Origin: Blautia parvula
GTDB lineage: Bacteria; Bacillota; Clostridia; Lachnospirales; Lachnospiraceae
DNA length: 64,000 bases
Direction: 5' to 3'
NCBI RefSeq assembly: GCF_020215665.1
Contig: NZ_CP084061.1
Location: 868,001-932,000, forward strand
Of this stretch, positions 1 through 8,151 are shown piece by piece (the first letter of the stretch is position 1; each line of letters begins with the position of its first letter). The translations under genes were made by a program, and so were the position numbers. A model generated the notes under the pieces. It made no database searches. It was not told the DNA's origin and was given only the letters and a program-made list of their open reading frames with translations.

Positions 1-959
1 GCGGAAATAGCATTAAAATATTTAACTGCCATAGGATAAGGTGTTGTCCAGTCGCAGTCACCGGCAATGATGATAACCGGAGTTTCATACTGCAGTGTAT
101 AATCGTACATGGTTGATTTTTGGTCCGCTAAAAGTGTCTCATAAAGCGCACTGTTTGCTGCAATGAGACTGCCAAAACTGAACATCCATCTTAAATTTCG
201 GAAGGTCATATACGGAGAAAAAAGCTGTAGGATGAGCATTTTACTGCTGTATTGGGAAGGCAAATACTTCTCTTTTAACTGACGGAATTTCAGCAGTTTT
301 GCTGCTTCCGGTTTATCAAATTTTCGGCACTTCATTATCGGTTCAAGCATTTTTTCTATTTCATATGCATCCTGAGGGCGGCCCGCTGCATAAGCCAAGT
401 GGACGGCTTCCTGTGCGGATACCTGTTCTGATTTTTTAAAATCCAGCATTTGGCTGACGGAAATACAGGCCAATACCTTTTCAGGGTGCTGACCCGCATA
501 AATAGCACCGGGAAAGGTTCCCCACGAGTGCCCCATGAGGATAACCTTTTCTTTTTGAAACTCCAAACGAATATGATCGACAAGCTCATCTAAGTCCGAC
601 AGCAGTAAATCCAGAGTAGGTTTTGCGGCTGTTTTATTCTGATAAAAGGTATTTCCACAGCCCCGCTGGTCCCAGTGGATCACGGTATAATCCTGTTCCA
701 GCTCTGCCTGCCAATCATAGGAATAATATGCCATCGGATTGCCTGGCCCTCCGTGCAGCATAAGAATAACCGGATTGGAACTATCCTGTCCCCGGATTTG
801 TATGTACTGTTTTATTTTGCCTATGGTTATATATTCAGATCTTTGAATCCCTGTTTTTGAACGGATTTTATATTGATGGGCAAAAGTGATTTTGCCTGTA
901 ATGATCGTGAGTACAAATAATAATATACATCCCATCAATAGGAGCAGTATGCTTTTCAT
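1..959 (-). CDS. alpha/beta hydrolase, membrane-anchored (3' end outside window)
   Basis: This gene runs off the left edge, so its C-terminus is missing; about 319 codons are visible. The N-terminus is a hydrophobic stretch (MKSILLLLMGCILLFVLTII) that should act as a signal anchor or signal peptide. An HGGPG oxyanion-hole motif follows, then the nucleophile elbow GHSWGT, and near the window edge GDCDWTTP, which probably carries the acid residue. HGGPG is typical of the proline-iminopeptidase branch of the alpha/beta hydrolases, so a secreted or surface peptidase/esterase is likely; the substrate cannot be told. The start ATG overlaps the stop of the PadR gene upstream (ATGA), so the two are probably translationally coupled and the hydrolase is probably the PadR target. 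Confidence 0.85.
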   Translation of the reverse strand, partial: MKSILLLLMGCILLFVLTIITGKITFAHQYKIRSKTGIQRSEYITIGKIKQYIQIRGQDSSNPVILMLHGGPGNPMAYYSYDWQAELEQDYTVIHWDQRGCGNTFYQNKTAAKPTLDLLLSDLDELVDHIRLEFQKEKVILMGHSWGTFPGAIYAGQHPEKVLACISVSQMLDFKKSEQVSAQEAVHLAYAAGRPQDAYEIEKMLEPIMKCRKFDKPEAAKLLKFRQLKEKYLPSQYSSKMLILQLFSPYMTFRNLRWMFSFGSLIAANSALYETLLADQKSTMYDYTLQYETPVIIIAGDCDWTTPYPMAVKYFNAIS

Positions 960-1495
960 TGACTTTCATCCTCTAATACCCTTAATATTTCTTCAATAAA
1001 CTGCTGCTGCCTGCGGATAATGGCAAACATGTTTTCTATAGTGATCCTGGAGATTGGAGAAATCGGTTCATTAGCATTTTCGTTACTCTTTTCCCCCTGT
1101 TTCAGTTCGCTGTATTCCATTTGCAGCTTCTCTTTTTGTGATTCCAGGGCCTGCCGGGCATTTTCGCGGGGGATTTTATCGATGAGAGATAATCCGCTGT
1201 ACAGTGTTGTAGGATATAGGACAGAGGAAGCGCCCAGTGCATCAAATATTAAGGATTGCAGATAAGCTGTTCCCTTATCTGTGATTTTATATACAGCTTT
1301 TTGCCGGTGGCCCGTGTATTCCACATCAGCTATCTCAATATAGTTATCCTGTTCCAGTTTTTTTAACGCATGATATATGGAACCAACCAATACACCGCCC
1401 CATCTTTCAGCATCTGCCATGCTTATCTTTTGCTGAATATCGTAGCCGGACATAGGGTGTTCCTCTAATAAGCCGAGTACCAGTAACTTTGTCAC
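956..1495 (-). CDS. PadR family transcriptional regulator
   Basis: The 179-residue protein opens with the PadR winged-helix signature (LLVLGLLEEHPMSGYDIQQK, then GSIYHALKKLEQDNYI). A C-terminal helical region probably forms the dimer coiled coil. The start is GTG, supported by GGAGG 10 nt upstream. PadR proteins are usually autorepressors that lose DNA binding on binding a small molecule. A perfect 20-bp palindrome lies just upstream and is the natural operator candidate. The gene overlaps the downstream hydrolase gene by an ATGA. The inducer is unknown. Confidence 0.9.
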   Translation of the reverse strand: MTKLLVLGLLEEHPMSGYDIQQKISMADAERWGGVLVGSIYHALKKLEQDNYIEIADVEYTGHRQKAVYKITDKGTAYLQSLIFDALGASSVLYPTTLYSGLSLIDKIPRENARQALESQKEKLQMEYSELKQGEKSNENANEPISPISRITIENMFAIIRRQQQFIEEILRVLEDESQ

Positions 1496-1516
1496 AGTTT
1501 CTTTACCTCCGATTCA

Positions 1517-1536
1517 TATACTCAATATTGAGTATA
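1517..1536. promoter_or_regulatory. candidate PadR operator, 20-bp perfect palindrome
   Basis: TATACTCAATATTGAGTATA is its own reverse complement. It lies 22 bp upstream of the padR-like start codon, where an autorepressor would bind. Binding by this PadR is inferred from position and symmetry. Confidence 0.7.
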
Positions 1537-1603
1537 CAACAATGAGGAAATTTGTCAAGGTATTTTACAAGACTGCATTATCCGTAATACTTTATAGGAT
1601 TAC

Positions 1604-1632
1604 TTGACAGAATCCACATTAGAATTTACAGT
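1604..1632 (+). promoter_or_regulatory. candidate sigma-70-type promoter
   Basis: TTGACA (1604-1609), a 17-bp spacer, then TACAGT (1627-1632). It points toward the HAD remnant and the helicase gene. The -35 is perfect and the -10 is weak. Confidence 0.4.
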
Positions 1633-1741
1633 TAAAGACAAATGATAAGTTTTTCTACAGGCTGTTAATATGGTGGGAGAACTGATAGGAAAAAAGCTAT
1701 ATGCTTATATTTGACAGAGCATGGAAAAAAACGGATAAAGG

Positions 1742-1882
1742 ATGAATATTATGAAAACAAAACTGGTTTGTTTTGATTTAGATGATATATTGATCAGAGG
1801 AATCCATTCAGTTATGCTCCCCTGCATCTTGAACGGCAAAGAGGAGGAACACGCCATAATCCAGGAACAGGAAGAAAACTGA
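1742..1882 (+). pseudogene. HAD-superfamily hydrolase remnant (46 codons)
   Basis: This short frame (start 1742 or 1751) encodes a peptide whose beginning, KLVCFDLDDILIRG, resembles motif I of HAD phosphatases (DxDxT). The expected threonine is isoleucine and the remaining HAD motifs are absent. It ends at a stop 28 bp before the helicase start. It is best read as the N-terminal stump of a deleted HAD phosphatase, although a translated leader peptide for the helicase gene cannot be excluded. Confidence 0.5.
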
Positions 1883-1910
1883 AAAATAAGCAGGAGCAGA
1901 AATATATTAT

Positions 1911-4640
1911 ATGAATGTTTATGACAATATTTTCAAATTCAAAGGTTCCTGGAGATCCTACCAGGAACGGGTATTAAAACATGCGGATACATATCTTCAG
2001 GATGGAAAAATACATATTGTGGCGGCTCCGGGGTCAGGGAAGACAACCCTTGGTATTGAGCTTATAAGGAGACTGGGGTGTCCGGCGCTTATCCTGTCGC
2101 CCAGGCTTGTTATCCGGGAACAATGGCTGGAACGTATTCGGGAGGCGTTTTTGACAGAAGATGCGGAACACGGAAATATTCTGTCAAATGATCTGAAGTC
2201 TCCGGGATTGGTGACCTCCATAACATATCAGACCCTGTACAGCGGAATGAACCGTTATAAGGGTGAGCTGCAGGAGGAAGATACGGCGGGGGGCAGCCAG
2301 TCTGTGGATTTTTCCGGATTTGATCTGCTGGAGGCAGTCAGGACAGCCGGGATACGGGTGATTTGCCTGGATGAGTGCCATCATCTGCGCAGCGAATGGT
2401 GGGCTGCGCTGGAACATTTTATGCATGAGATGGAAAACGCCGGGGTGAAGGTCATATCTCTGACTGCAACACCGCCCTATGATTCCACACCGTCCCAGTG
2501 GGAACGGTATATACAGCTCTGCGGACCGATCGATGAGGAGATCATTGTTCCGGAACTGGTTCGGGAAGGGAGCCTATGCCCGCATCAGGATTATGTCTAT
2601 TTTAATTTTCCTACCGGTGAGGAGGAAGAAAAAGTCAGGGACTTCAGAAACCAGGCGGAATCATTGCTTCAGAGCCTGATGGCAGACCGTGAATTTTTAA
2701 ATATCATGGCTTCCCATCAGAAAATGCTGGATTATGATACATATGCGGAAACGATGCTGGAGGAACCGCCGTATGTATCCGCAATGCTGATTTTTTACAC
2801 CGCAGCCCGGATTCCTTTTGATACAAGATGGAAAAAGCTTTTAGGCGTCAGGAATTTTCCGGAAATGGATGTGCACTGGATGGAAATATTACTGCAGAAG
2901 CTGCTGTTTGATGACAAAGACAGTTTTGTATGCGATGCGTATTACCGGGAAACACTGACGAAACAGCTGAAGAAGCAGCAGTTCCTCGTACGGCAGAGAG
3001 TCGGTCTTGTATTCAACAGTGGGATACAGAAATTACTCACAAACAGTCTGGGAAAGCTGGAAAGTATCAAGGCAGTTGTGAAAACAGAATTCAGGTCCAT
3101 GAAATCAGAGCTGCGGATGCTGATACTTACCGATTACATACGGAAGGAATTTAAAACAATCATTGGAAACCCGGATGCGGAGGTCAAAAGTATCGGCGTA
3201 GTTCCCATTTTTGAGATGCTGCGCAGGGAAGTGGCACCGGACTGCAGACTGGGGGTTTTGTGCGGCAGCATGATCATTCTTCCGGTCACAGCGCTTCCCT
3301 GCCTGGAGGCCCTTTTGCGGGGAAGCACCGAAAACTGCAGTATGTCTGCCAGGGAGTTCGCAGACCGGGAAGGCAATCCGACGGGATATGCCCAGATAGA
3401 TATCAGCGGCAGAACCTCTGATACGACAAAATGGATCACACAGGTTTTTGAAGCAGGATATGTGCAGGTTTTAATTGGCACAAAGTCACTGCTGGGAGAA
3501 GGATGGGATTCCCCGGGAATCAATTCCCTGATTCTGGCCAGTTTTGTGGGTTCCTATATTTTAAGCAACCAAATGCGCGGAAGAGCGATTCGTGTGATGC
3601 AGGGCAATCCGGAAAAGACAAGCAATATCTGGCATCTGGTCTGCATTGAAAACCAGAAAGAAGTGCGTGCAATGCGCAGGCTGGGATGCGATGAAGAAAT
3701 GCTGTCGGAGGACTTTGCCACACTAAAACGGCGTATGAAGGGATTTATCGGGGTCAGCTATGATGGGACCAGTATTGAGGGCGGTATGGAGCGTCTGGAT
3801 ATTATCCAAGGTCCTTTTGACAGGAAACGAGTTTTGGTGATCAATCAAAAAATGGAGGAACTGGCCGGGAACCGTGAGGGGCTGCGGCAGAAATGGAACG
3901 ATGCCATCTTGATGTATGACGGTATGGAGGTCATGGATGAAGTGGAAGTGGAACAGGGAAGGTTAAAGACAAAAGCTGTATTTTTCAATATTATGGGGCT
4001 GGTTTTTCTGGATGTAGCTTCTATGGTTATTATCCAGGGCATCCATATATGGGGAGAAAGTGCCGGCAAAAAAGATGTTTTTTCCCTGCTCCTGTATCTT
4101 GCTGCTATGCTGTTTCTCTCAATAGGCATGATTTTTCTGGTGTGGAAAGGGATAAAATATCTGACGCCGCTTCGATATTTACAGCTCATTGGAAATGGGG
4201 TGCTTAAGTCCCTGGAGTATAAAGGGCTGATTTTATCAGCGGCGCGGGTGGAAGCCAGTGACTTAAACGGCGCGTTTTATGAAGTATATCTAAAGGGCGG
4301 AAGCGTACGGGAAAAAGATATTTTTTCAAACTGTGTGGAAGAGTTTTTTGGTGTAGTGGATAACCAGCGCTATCTGCTGTACAGAAGGCACGCGGGTGTG
4401 GGAATGATGAAATATTTCTGTGTGCCGGAAATCTTTGCAAAGTCAAGGGAAGATGCCCTTTTGTTTTCAGAGTGTATGAAAAAGACAATGGGAAGTTATA
4501 AGCTTATTTATACCAGAAACCCGGAAGGGCGGAAGATTTTAATACAGGCCAGGGCCCATGCCTATGCAAACCGGGCTGACTGGGAAGTGCAAAGGCTGGT
4601 AACCGGGAGAAAGCGGAAGGTGAAGAGCAGGCTGGAATAA
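1911..4640 (+). CDS. SF2 DEAD/DEAH-type helicase with C-terminal membrane segments
   Basis: This 909-residue protein has a full superfamily-2 helicase core. Visible motifs are a Q-like motif (SWRSYQERVL, Gln18), Walker A APGSGKTT (Lys44), DECH (154-157), SLTATPP (from about 183), and in the second RecA lobe GEGWDSPG followed by QMRGRAIR, matching motifs V and VI. After the core, residues about 690-712 and 724-745 are strongly hydrophobic and read as two transmembrane helices with a short loop. A soluble C-terminal domain of about 160 residues follows. Membrane-bound SF2 helicases are uncommon. No nuclease or methylase domain and no partner gene is adjacent, so restriction or defence roles are only possibilities. 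The best Shine-Dalgarno (AGGAG) lies 14 nt from the ATG, which is long. Confidence 0.85.
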   Translation: MNVYDNIFKFKGSWRSYQERVLKHADTYLQDGKIHIVAAPGSGKTTLGIELIRRLGCPALILSPRLVIREQWLERIREAFLTEDAEHGNILSNDLKSPGLVTSITYQTLYSGMNRYKGELQEEDTAGGSQSVDFSGFDLLEAVRTAGIRVICLDECHHLRSEWWAALEHFMHEMENAGVKVISLTATPPYDSTPSQWERYIQLCGPIDEEIIVPELVREGSLCPHQDYVYFNFPTGEEEEKVRDFRNQAESLLQSLMADREFLNIMASHQKMLDYDTYAETMLEEPPYVSAMLIFYTAARIPFDTRWKKLLGVRNFPEMDVHWMEILLQKLLFDDKDSFVCDAYYRETLTKQLKKQQFLVRQRVGLVFNSGIQKLLTNSLGKLESIKAVVKTEFRSMKSELRMLILTDYIRKEFKTIIGNPDAEVKSIGVVPIFEMLRREVAPDCRLGVLCGSMIILPVTALPCLEALLRGSTENCSMSAREFADREGNPTGYAQIDISGRTSDTTKWITQVFEAGYVQVLIGTKSLLGEGWDSPGINSLILASFVGSYILSNQMRGRAIRVMQGNPEKTSNIWHLVCIENQKEVRAMRRLGCDEEMLSEDFATLKRRMKGFIGVSYDGTSIEGGMERLDIIQGPFDRKRVLVINQKMEELAGNREGLRQKWNDAILMYDGMEVMDEVEVEQGRLKTKAVFFNIMGLVFLDVASMVIIQGIHIWGESAGKKDVFSLLLYLAAMLFLSIGMIFLVWKGIKYLTPLRYLQLIGNGVLKSLEYKGLILSAARVEASDLNGAFYEVYLKGGSVREKDIFSNCVEEFFGVVDNQRYLLYRRHAGVGMMKYFCVPEIFAKSREDALLFSECMKKTMGSYKLIYTRNPEGRKILIQARAHAYANRADWEVQRLVTGRKRKVKSRLE

Positions 4641-4664
4641 AAATAACCGATATACGAAAGTTTC

Positions 4665-5186
4665 CTATAACAGATATTCGTAGAGCATGTAGTCCGTCAA
4701 TCCGGTGTCTTCATAAAACAACTGAATGGTATCCCTATATTGAAATCCCATGCTGCTGTAAAGTTTCTGCGCAGGGATATTGGTGCCGAGCACGTCTAAG
4801 CGGACTGCTTTTTGGCCGTTTTCCCCGGCAGTCCGAATGGCTTCCCGTACCATGAATTTCGCGATGCCCTGTCCCTGAAAAGCGGGAAGTACACCCAGTG
4901 CGTGCACTACGGTTACTTCCCGGGGATTGGCGGAAATACTCCACTGTATTTTTTCATATCCCTCTGTACTTTTATGATTTAAGATCATTGCAGCCGCATA
5001 AGTGCTGCCGGAGAGAAGTACATACAATTCTTTCCCGCGGATCGAGCGCATCAGAAGTTCATCCGATGGATAAATCCCCTTTTTCCATCCCGGTTTATAT
5101 AAGGCAGAGTCCATCGAATCAATCAGCTGCCAATAAAAATCCCTCACTTTTTCCCATTCCGTTTCGTTTGCTGTATACAGTTCCAT
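4665..5186 (-). CDS. GNAT family N-acetyltransferase
   Basis: A 173-residue single-domain acetyltransferase. The acetyl-CoA loop is visible as LPAFQGQGIAKFMVREAI (Q/RxxGxG/A pattern), preceded by the beta-strand VTVVHALGV and followed by VRLDVLGTNIPAQKLYSSMGF, the usual motif A to B run. Length matches a stand-alone GNAT enzyme. The gene converges on the helicase gene with only 24 bp between the stops. The substrate cannot be inferred. Confidence 0.85.
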   Translation of the reverse strand: MELYTANETEWEKVRDFYWQLIDSMDSALYKPGWKKGIYPSDELLMRSIRGKELYVLLSGSTYAAAMILNHKSTEGYEKIQWSISANPREVTVVHALGVLPAFQGQGIAKFMVREAIRTAGENGQKAVRLDVLGTNIPAQKLYSSMGFQYRDTIQLFYEDTGLTDYMLYEYLL

Positions 5187-5268
5187 ATGCAGAATCCCTG
5201 TCCCTTTAATTTATACAGCAATTGTATCACAACAGGTAATAGCAAAACAAGTACGGAACTTTTTTATT

Positions 5269-5290
5269 TTGACTGAAAATTGACTTTTCT
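5269..5290 (+). promoter_or_regulatory. direct-repeat motif upstream of the first response regulator
   Basis: TTGACT occurs at 5269-5274 and again at 5280-5285, one helical turn (11 bp) apart, the spacing typical of OmpR-type response regulator half-sites. The second copy extends to TTGACTTTTCT (5280-5290), and the same 11-mer recurs at 7226-7236 between the kinase and ATPase genes. Autoregulation is inferred. Confidence 0.45.
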
Positions 5291-5337
5291 GTGTTATAAG
5301 TCAGGTTATCATTTATAAGAAAAGGAATGTGATAAAT

Positions 5338-6018
5338 ATGAGCAGAACATACAAAATATTACTGATTGATGATGAGCAGTCAATCTTAGATATGCTGGCG
5401 CTGCAGCTTCAGTCAGAGGGATATAAAGTCTATACAGCGGCAAATGCAGATCAGGGACTGGAAAAGCTTTCCTGTGAGCCGGATATGATTCTTCTGGATA
5501 TTAATATGGCCGGCATGAACGGGCTGGATCTATGTGCAAAGATCAGAGGATTTGTTGTCTGCCCCATTCTGTTTCTGACAGCGAGAATAACCGAACAGGA
5601 TAAGGTAAACGGTCTGCTTGCGGGCGGTGATGACTATATCACAAAACCTTTTTCCATGGATGAGCTGCTGGCAAGAATGACAGCACACTTACGGCGGGAG
5701 GAGAGATATCACACAAAAACACAGGGCAGGTTCTCAGAAGAAATGATGATTGATTACGGTAAAAGAAAGATTTATATCAAGGGAAGTCCTGTAGAACTGT
5801 CAAATAAGGAATTTGAGATCATTAAGCTGCTATCCAGGAATGCGGGACAGGTATTTGATAAAGAACGGATCTATGAACATATATGGGGATTTAACGCGGA
5901 GGGTGACTGCAGTGTTATCAAAGAACATATCAGGAAGATCAGGATAAAGTTTGCCGAATATACCGATAAAACTTATATTGATACCGTTTGGGGAGTGGGG
6001 TACCGATGGAAAAATTAA
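5338..6018 (+). CDS. OmpR/PhoB family response regulator (module 1)
   Basis: A 226-residue response regulator. The receiver domain has the acidic pair in LLIDDEQ, phosphoacceptor Asp54 (MILLDINM) and conserved Lys in ITKPFSMDELLAR. A C-terminal winged helix (LSNKEFEIIKLLSRNAGQVFDKERIYEHIWG) follows. A GTG at 5329 is in frame but sits only 2 nt from AAGGA; ATG 5338 has 11-nt spacing and is preferred. It overlaps the kinase gene by 13 nt. With the downstream kinase, ATPase and permeases it forms a sensor/ABC module of the kind that often responds to antimicrobial peptides or cell-envelope stress; the ligand is unknown. Confidence 0.92.
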   Translation: MSRTYKILLIDDEQSILDMLALQLQSEGYKVYTAANADQGLEKLSCEPDMILLDINMAGMNGLDLCAKIRGFVVCPILFLTARITEQDKVNGLLAGGDDYITKPFSMDELLARMTAHLRREERYHTKTQGRFSEEMMIDYGKRKIYIKGSPVELSNKEFEIIKLLSRNAGQVFDKERIYEHIWGFNAEGDCSVIKEHIRKIRIKFAEYTDKTYIDTVWGVGYRWKN

Positions 6019-7208
6019 ACGGAATGATACAAAAAATGTCATTAAAAAAAGCACTTTTATCTATATCAGCCGTCAGTATTATTCTGATAGCGGCTTTATC
6101 TGTTGTGACCATCTTTTTACTGCTGAATTTGAATCAGAAAATTTTAAATACCAGGCCCATCACCATCAGAAATTCGGATATACAGTATGAAGCCGGCGAA
6201 AAGGAAGAAGGTGATTCACTGCAATATATCGTAAAACCGGATCAGTATGTATATGGAAAACTGACAGCGGAAAATCAATTGAAATATAATGTAATAACGT
6301 TTCTCATGGCAGCACTGCCGGTGTTGTATGTGGCCATCGGTTCCCTGGCAGTTGCCGTTTTTTATTATCAGGTAAAGCTGCGCGTTCCCATAGAAACCCT
6401 GAAGCGGGGGATCAGTCATATAGCTGACCAAAACCTGGATTTTGAATTGCATTACCATGCGGAAGATGAACTGGGTATGCTGTGCAGTACCTTTGAAAGT
6501 ATGAGAAAAGAGCTGTACAAAAATAATCAGAGGATGTGGGAGGCGATGCAGGACAGAAAGGCTCTGACAGCTTCCGTATCCCATGATCTGAGAACACCGA
6601 TTACGGTGATCAAGGGATATCTGGATTATCTCTCTAAAACCATGCTTAGAGAGCAGCTGACCGAAGAAGTATTAGAAATGACGCTTCATAACATGATGCA
6701 GTCAACAGAACGCCTTGAAAGATATGTAAGCTGTATCCATGACATTGAAAAAATAGAAGAAATAGAGATTGAAAAATCTTCTGTCTGCATGAAGGAGCTG
6801 ATGTCATGTCTGGAAAAAGATTTTTCACTTATGGCTGAACAGCGAAATATCACTTTTGTGCTGGATAATAAAGCAAAAAAGGAAGTGATATACACAGATA
6901 AGAATATGCTGTTTAAAGTACTGGAAAATCTGTTCAATAATGCCTTACGGTTTACAAGAGACAGAATTCTGCTGACCATCACGGAGCATGAGGATGCGAT
7001 CGCGTTTGTCATGGAGGATAACGGAAACGGTTTTTCACAGGATGAACTGGAGCATGCCGCTTCTCTGTTCTACACTTCCAATGGAAATGCAGATCATTTT
7101 GGACTGGGACTGTCAATATGCAAAATCCTCTGCGGGAAACTGGGCGGCAGCTTACATTTGAAAAATTCCCCGGACGGCGCCAGTGTCATAATTAAAATCA
7201 AAAAGTAA
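6006..7208 (+). CDS. sensor histidine kinase (module 1)
   Basis: About 400 residues. A first transmembrane helix (SISAVSIILIAALSVVTIFLLL) is followed by an extracytoplasmic loop of about 60 residues and a second helix (VITFLMAALPVLYVAIGSLAVAVF). Then come a HAMP-like linker, the phosphoacceptor box SVSHDLRTPITVIKGY (His193) and an HATPase domain with N, G1 and G2 boxes (LENLFNNALRF, EDNGNGFS, GLGLSICK). ATG 6006 is preferred to the in-frame TTG at 5988, since GGGGAG-type sequence precedes it. The 13-nt overlap with the regulator is identical in module 2. Confidence 0.92.
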   Translation: MEKLNGMIQKMSLKKALLSISAVSIILIAALSVVTIFLLLNLNQKILNTRPITIRNSDIQYEAGEKEEGDSLQYIVKPDQYVYGKLTAENQLKYNVITFLMAALPVLYVAIGSLAVAVFYYQVKLRVPIETLKRGISHIADQNLDFELHYHAEDELGMLCSTFESMRKELYKNNQRMWEAMQDRKALTASVSHDLRTPITVIKGYLDYLSKTMLREQLTEEVLEMTLHNMMQSTERLERYVSCIHDIEKIEEIEIEKSSVCMKELMSCLEKDFSLMAEQRNITFVLDNKAKKEVIYTDKNMLFKVLENLFNNALRFTRDRILLTITEHEDAIAFVMEDNGNGFSQDELEHAASLFYTSNGNADHFGLGLSICKILCGKLGGSLHLKNSPDGASVIIKIKK

Positions 7209-7225
7209 TAGAACTTTTCAAAAAA

Positions 7226-7277
7226 TTGACTTTTCTATGAAAAAATCTCCTTATACAAAGCGTAAGGAGGTTTTTTT
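7226..7277 (+). promoter_or_regulatory. repeat motif plus terminator-like hairpin over the ATPase ribosome binding site
   Basis: TTGACTTTTCT at 7226-7236 repeats the motif in front of the response regulator. Just downstream, CTCCTTA (7247-7253) pairs with TAAGGAG (7263-7269). The stem can extend through A:T pairs (7241-7245 with T bases from 7271) and is followed by seven T residues ending at 7277, immediately before the ATG at 7278. The 3' arm is the Shine-Dalgarno sequence itself. The structure could act as an attenuator, a ribosome-binding-site block, or a partial terminator between sensor and transporter genes. Confidence 0.55.
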
Positions 7278-8150
7278 ATGGAAATCAGAATCGAACATTT
7301 ATACAAAAAATATGGCGGACAGGAAGTTTTAAGAGATGTCTCTTTCAGGATTCCCGCAGGCATGTATGGCCTGCTGGGGAGCAACGGAGCCGGAAAAACG
7401 TCGTTCATGCGCATTCTTGCCACCATTTCAGAACCTACAGCAGGAGCGGTGACAATAAATGATATGGATATCCGAAATAAAAAAGAGATCAGAAAAATAG
7501 TAGGGTATCTGCCCCAGGAGTTTTCTGTTTACCCATCCATGAAGGTTTATGCTGCGCTGGACTATCTGGGTATTTTGGCTGAATTACCGAAAGCAGTGCG
7601 GAGACAGAGAATAGATACGGTTTTAAAACAAGTGAACCTGGAATCAGAGAAAAATAAAAAGTTTAAAAACCTTTCCGGCGGTATGAAAAGACGCTTCGGC
7701 ATTGCGCAGGCGCTGCTGAATGAACCGGAAATACTGATTGCCGATGAACCGACAGCAGGTCTTGACCCGGAAGAACGCATACGGTTTTATAATCTTTTTT
7801 CCGAACTTGCAAAGGACAGAATCATACTTCTGTCAACACACATTGCCGGTGACATTGAGGCGGCCTGCTCCCGAACGGCGGTACTGGACCATGGAAAAGT
7901 CATGTTTGAAGGAAGTATTGCTGAAATGCGGAGGCTCTCAGAGGGAAACGTATATCTGACGGAAATAAAGCCCGGGGAAATAAATGATTTTAAAAAGAAA
8001 TATAAAGTGATTCATCTGCAGCAGAATGGTCCTGATATCCTGTGCAGGTTCCTTTCCGACACAATACCCGCTGTAACACATGTTTTGTGTGAACCGACAG
8101 TGGAAGACAGTTACATGTATCTGCTGAAACAATGCGGGGAGGGAGAATGA
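7278..8150 (+). CDS. ABC transporter ATP-binding protein (module 1)
   Basis: A 290-residue ABC ATPase with Walker A GSNGAGKTS, Q-loop (YLPQEFSVYPSM), signature LSGGMKRR, Walker B ILIADEP and switch histidine STHI. The last Walker A residue is Ser rather than the usual Thr. The C-terminal 80 residues form the variable extension seen in drug/peptide exporters. The ribosome binding site AAGGAGG lies inside the hairpin described at 7241-7277. It energises the two membrane proteins downstream. The module 2 ATPase at 61989 is a close paralogue by eye. Confidence 0.92.
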   Translation: MEIRIEHLYKKYGGQEVLRDVSFRIPAGMYGLLGSNGAGKTSFMRILATISEPTAGAVTINDMDIRNKKEIRKIVGYLPQEFSVYPSMKVYAALDYLGILAELPKAVRRQRIDTVLKQVNLESEKNKKFKNLSGGMKRRFGIAQALLNEPEILIADEPTAGLDPEERIRFYNLFSELAKDRIILLSTHIAGDIEAACSRTAVLDHGKVMFEGSIAEMRRLSEGNVYLTEIKPGEINDFKKKYKVIHLQQNGPDILCRFLSDTIPAVTHVLCEPTVEDSYMYLLKQCGEGE

Positions 8151-8151
8151 T

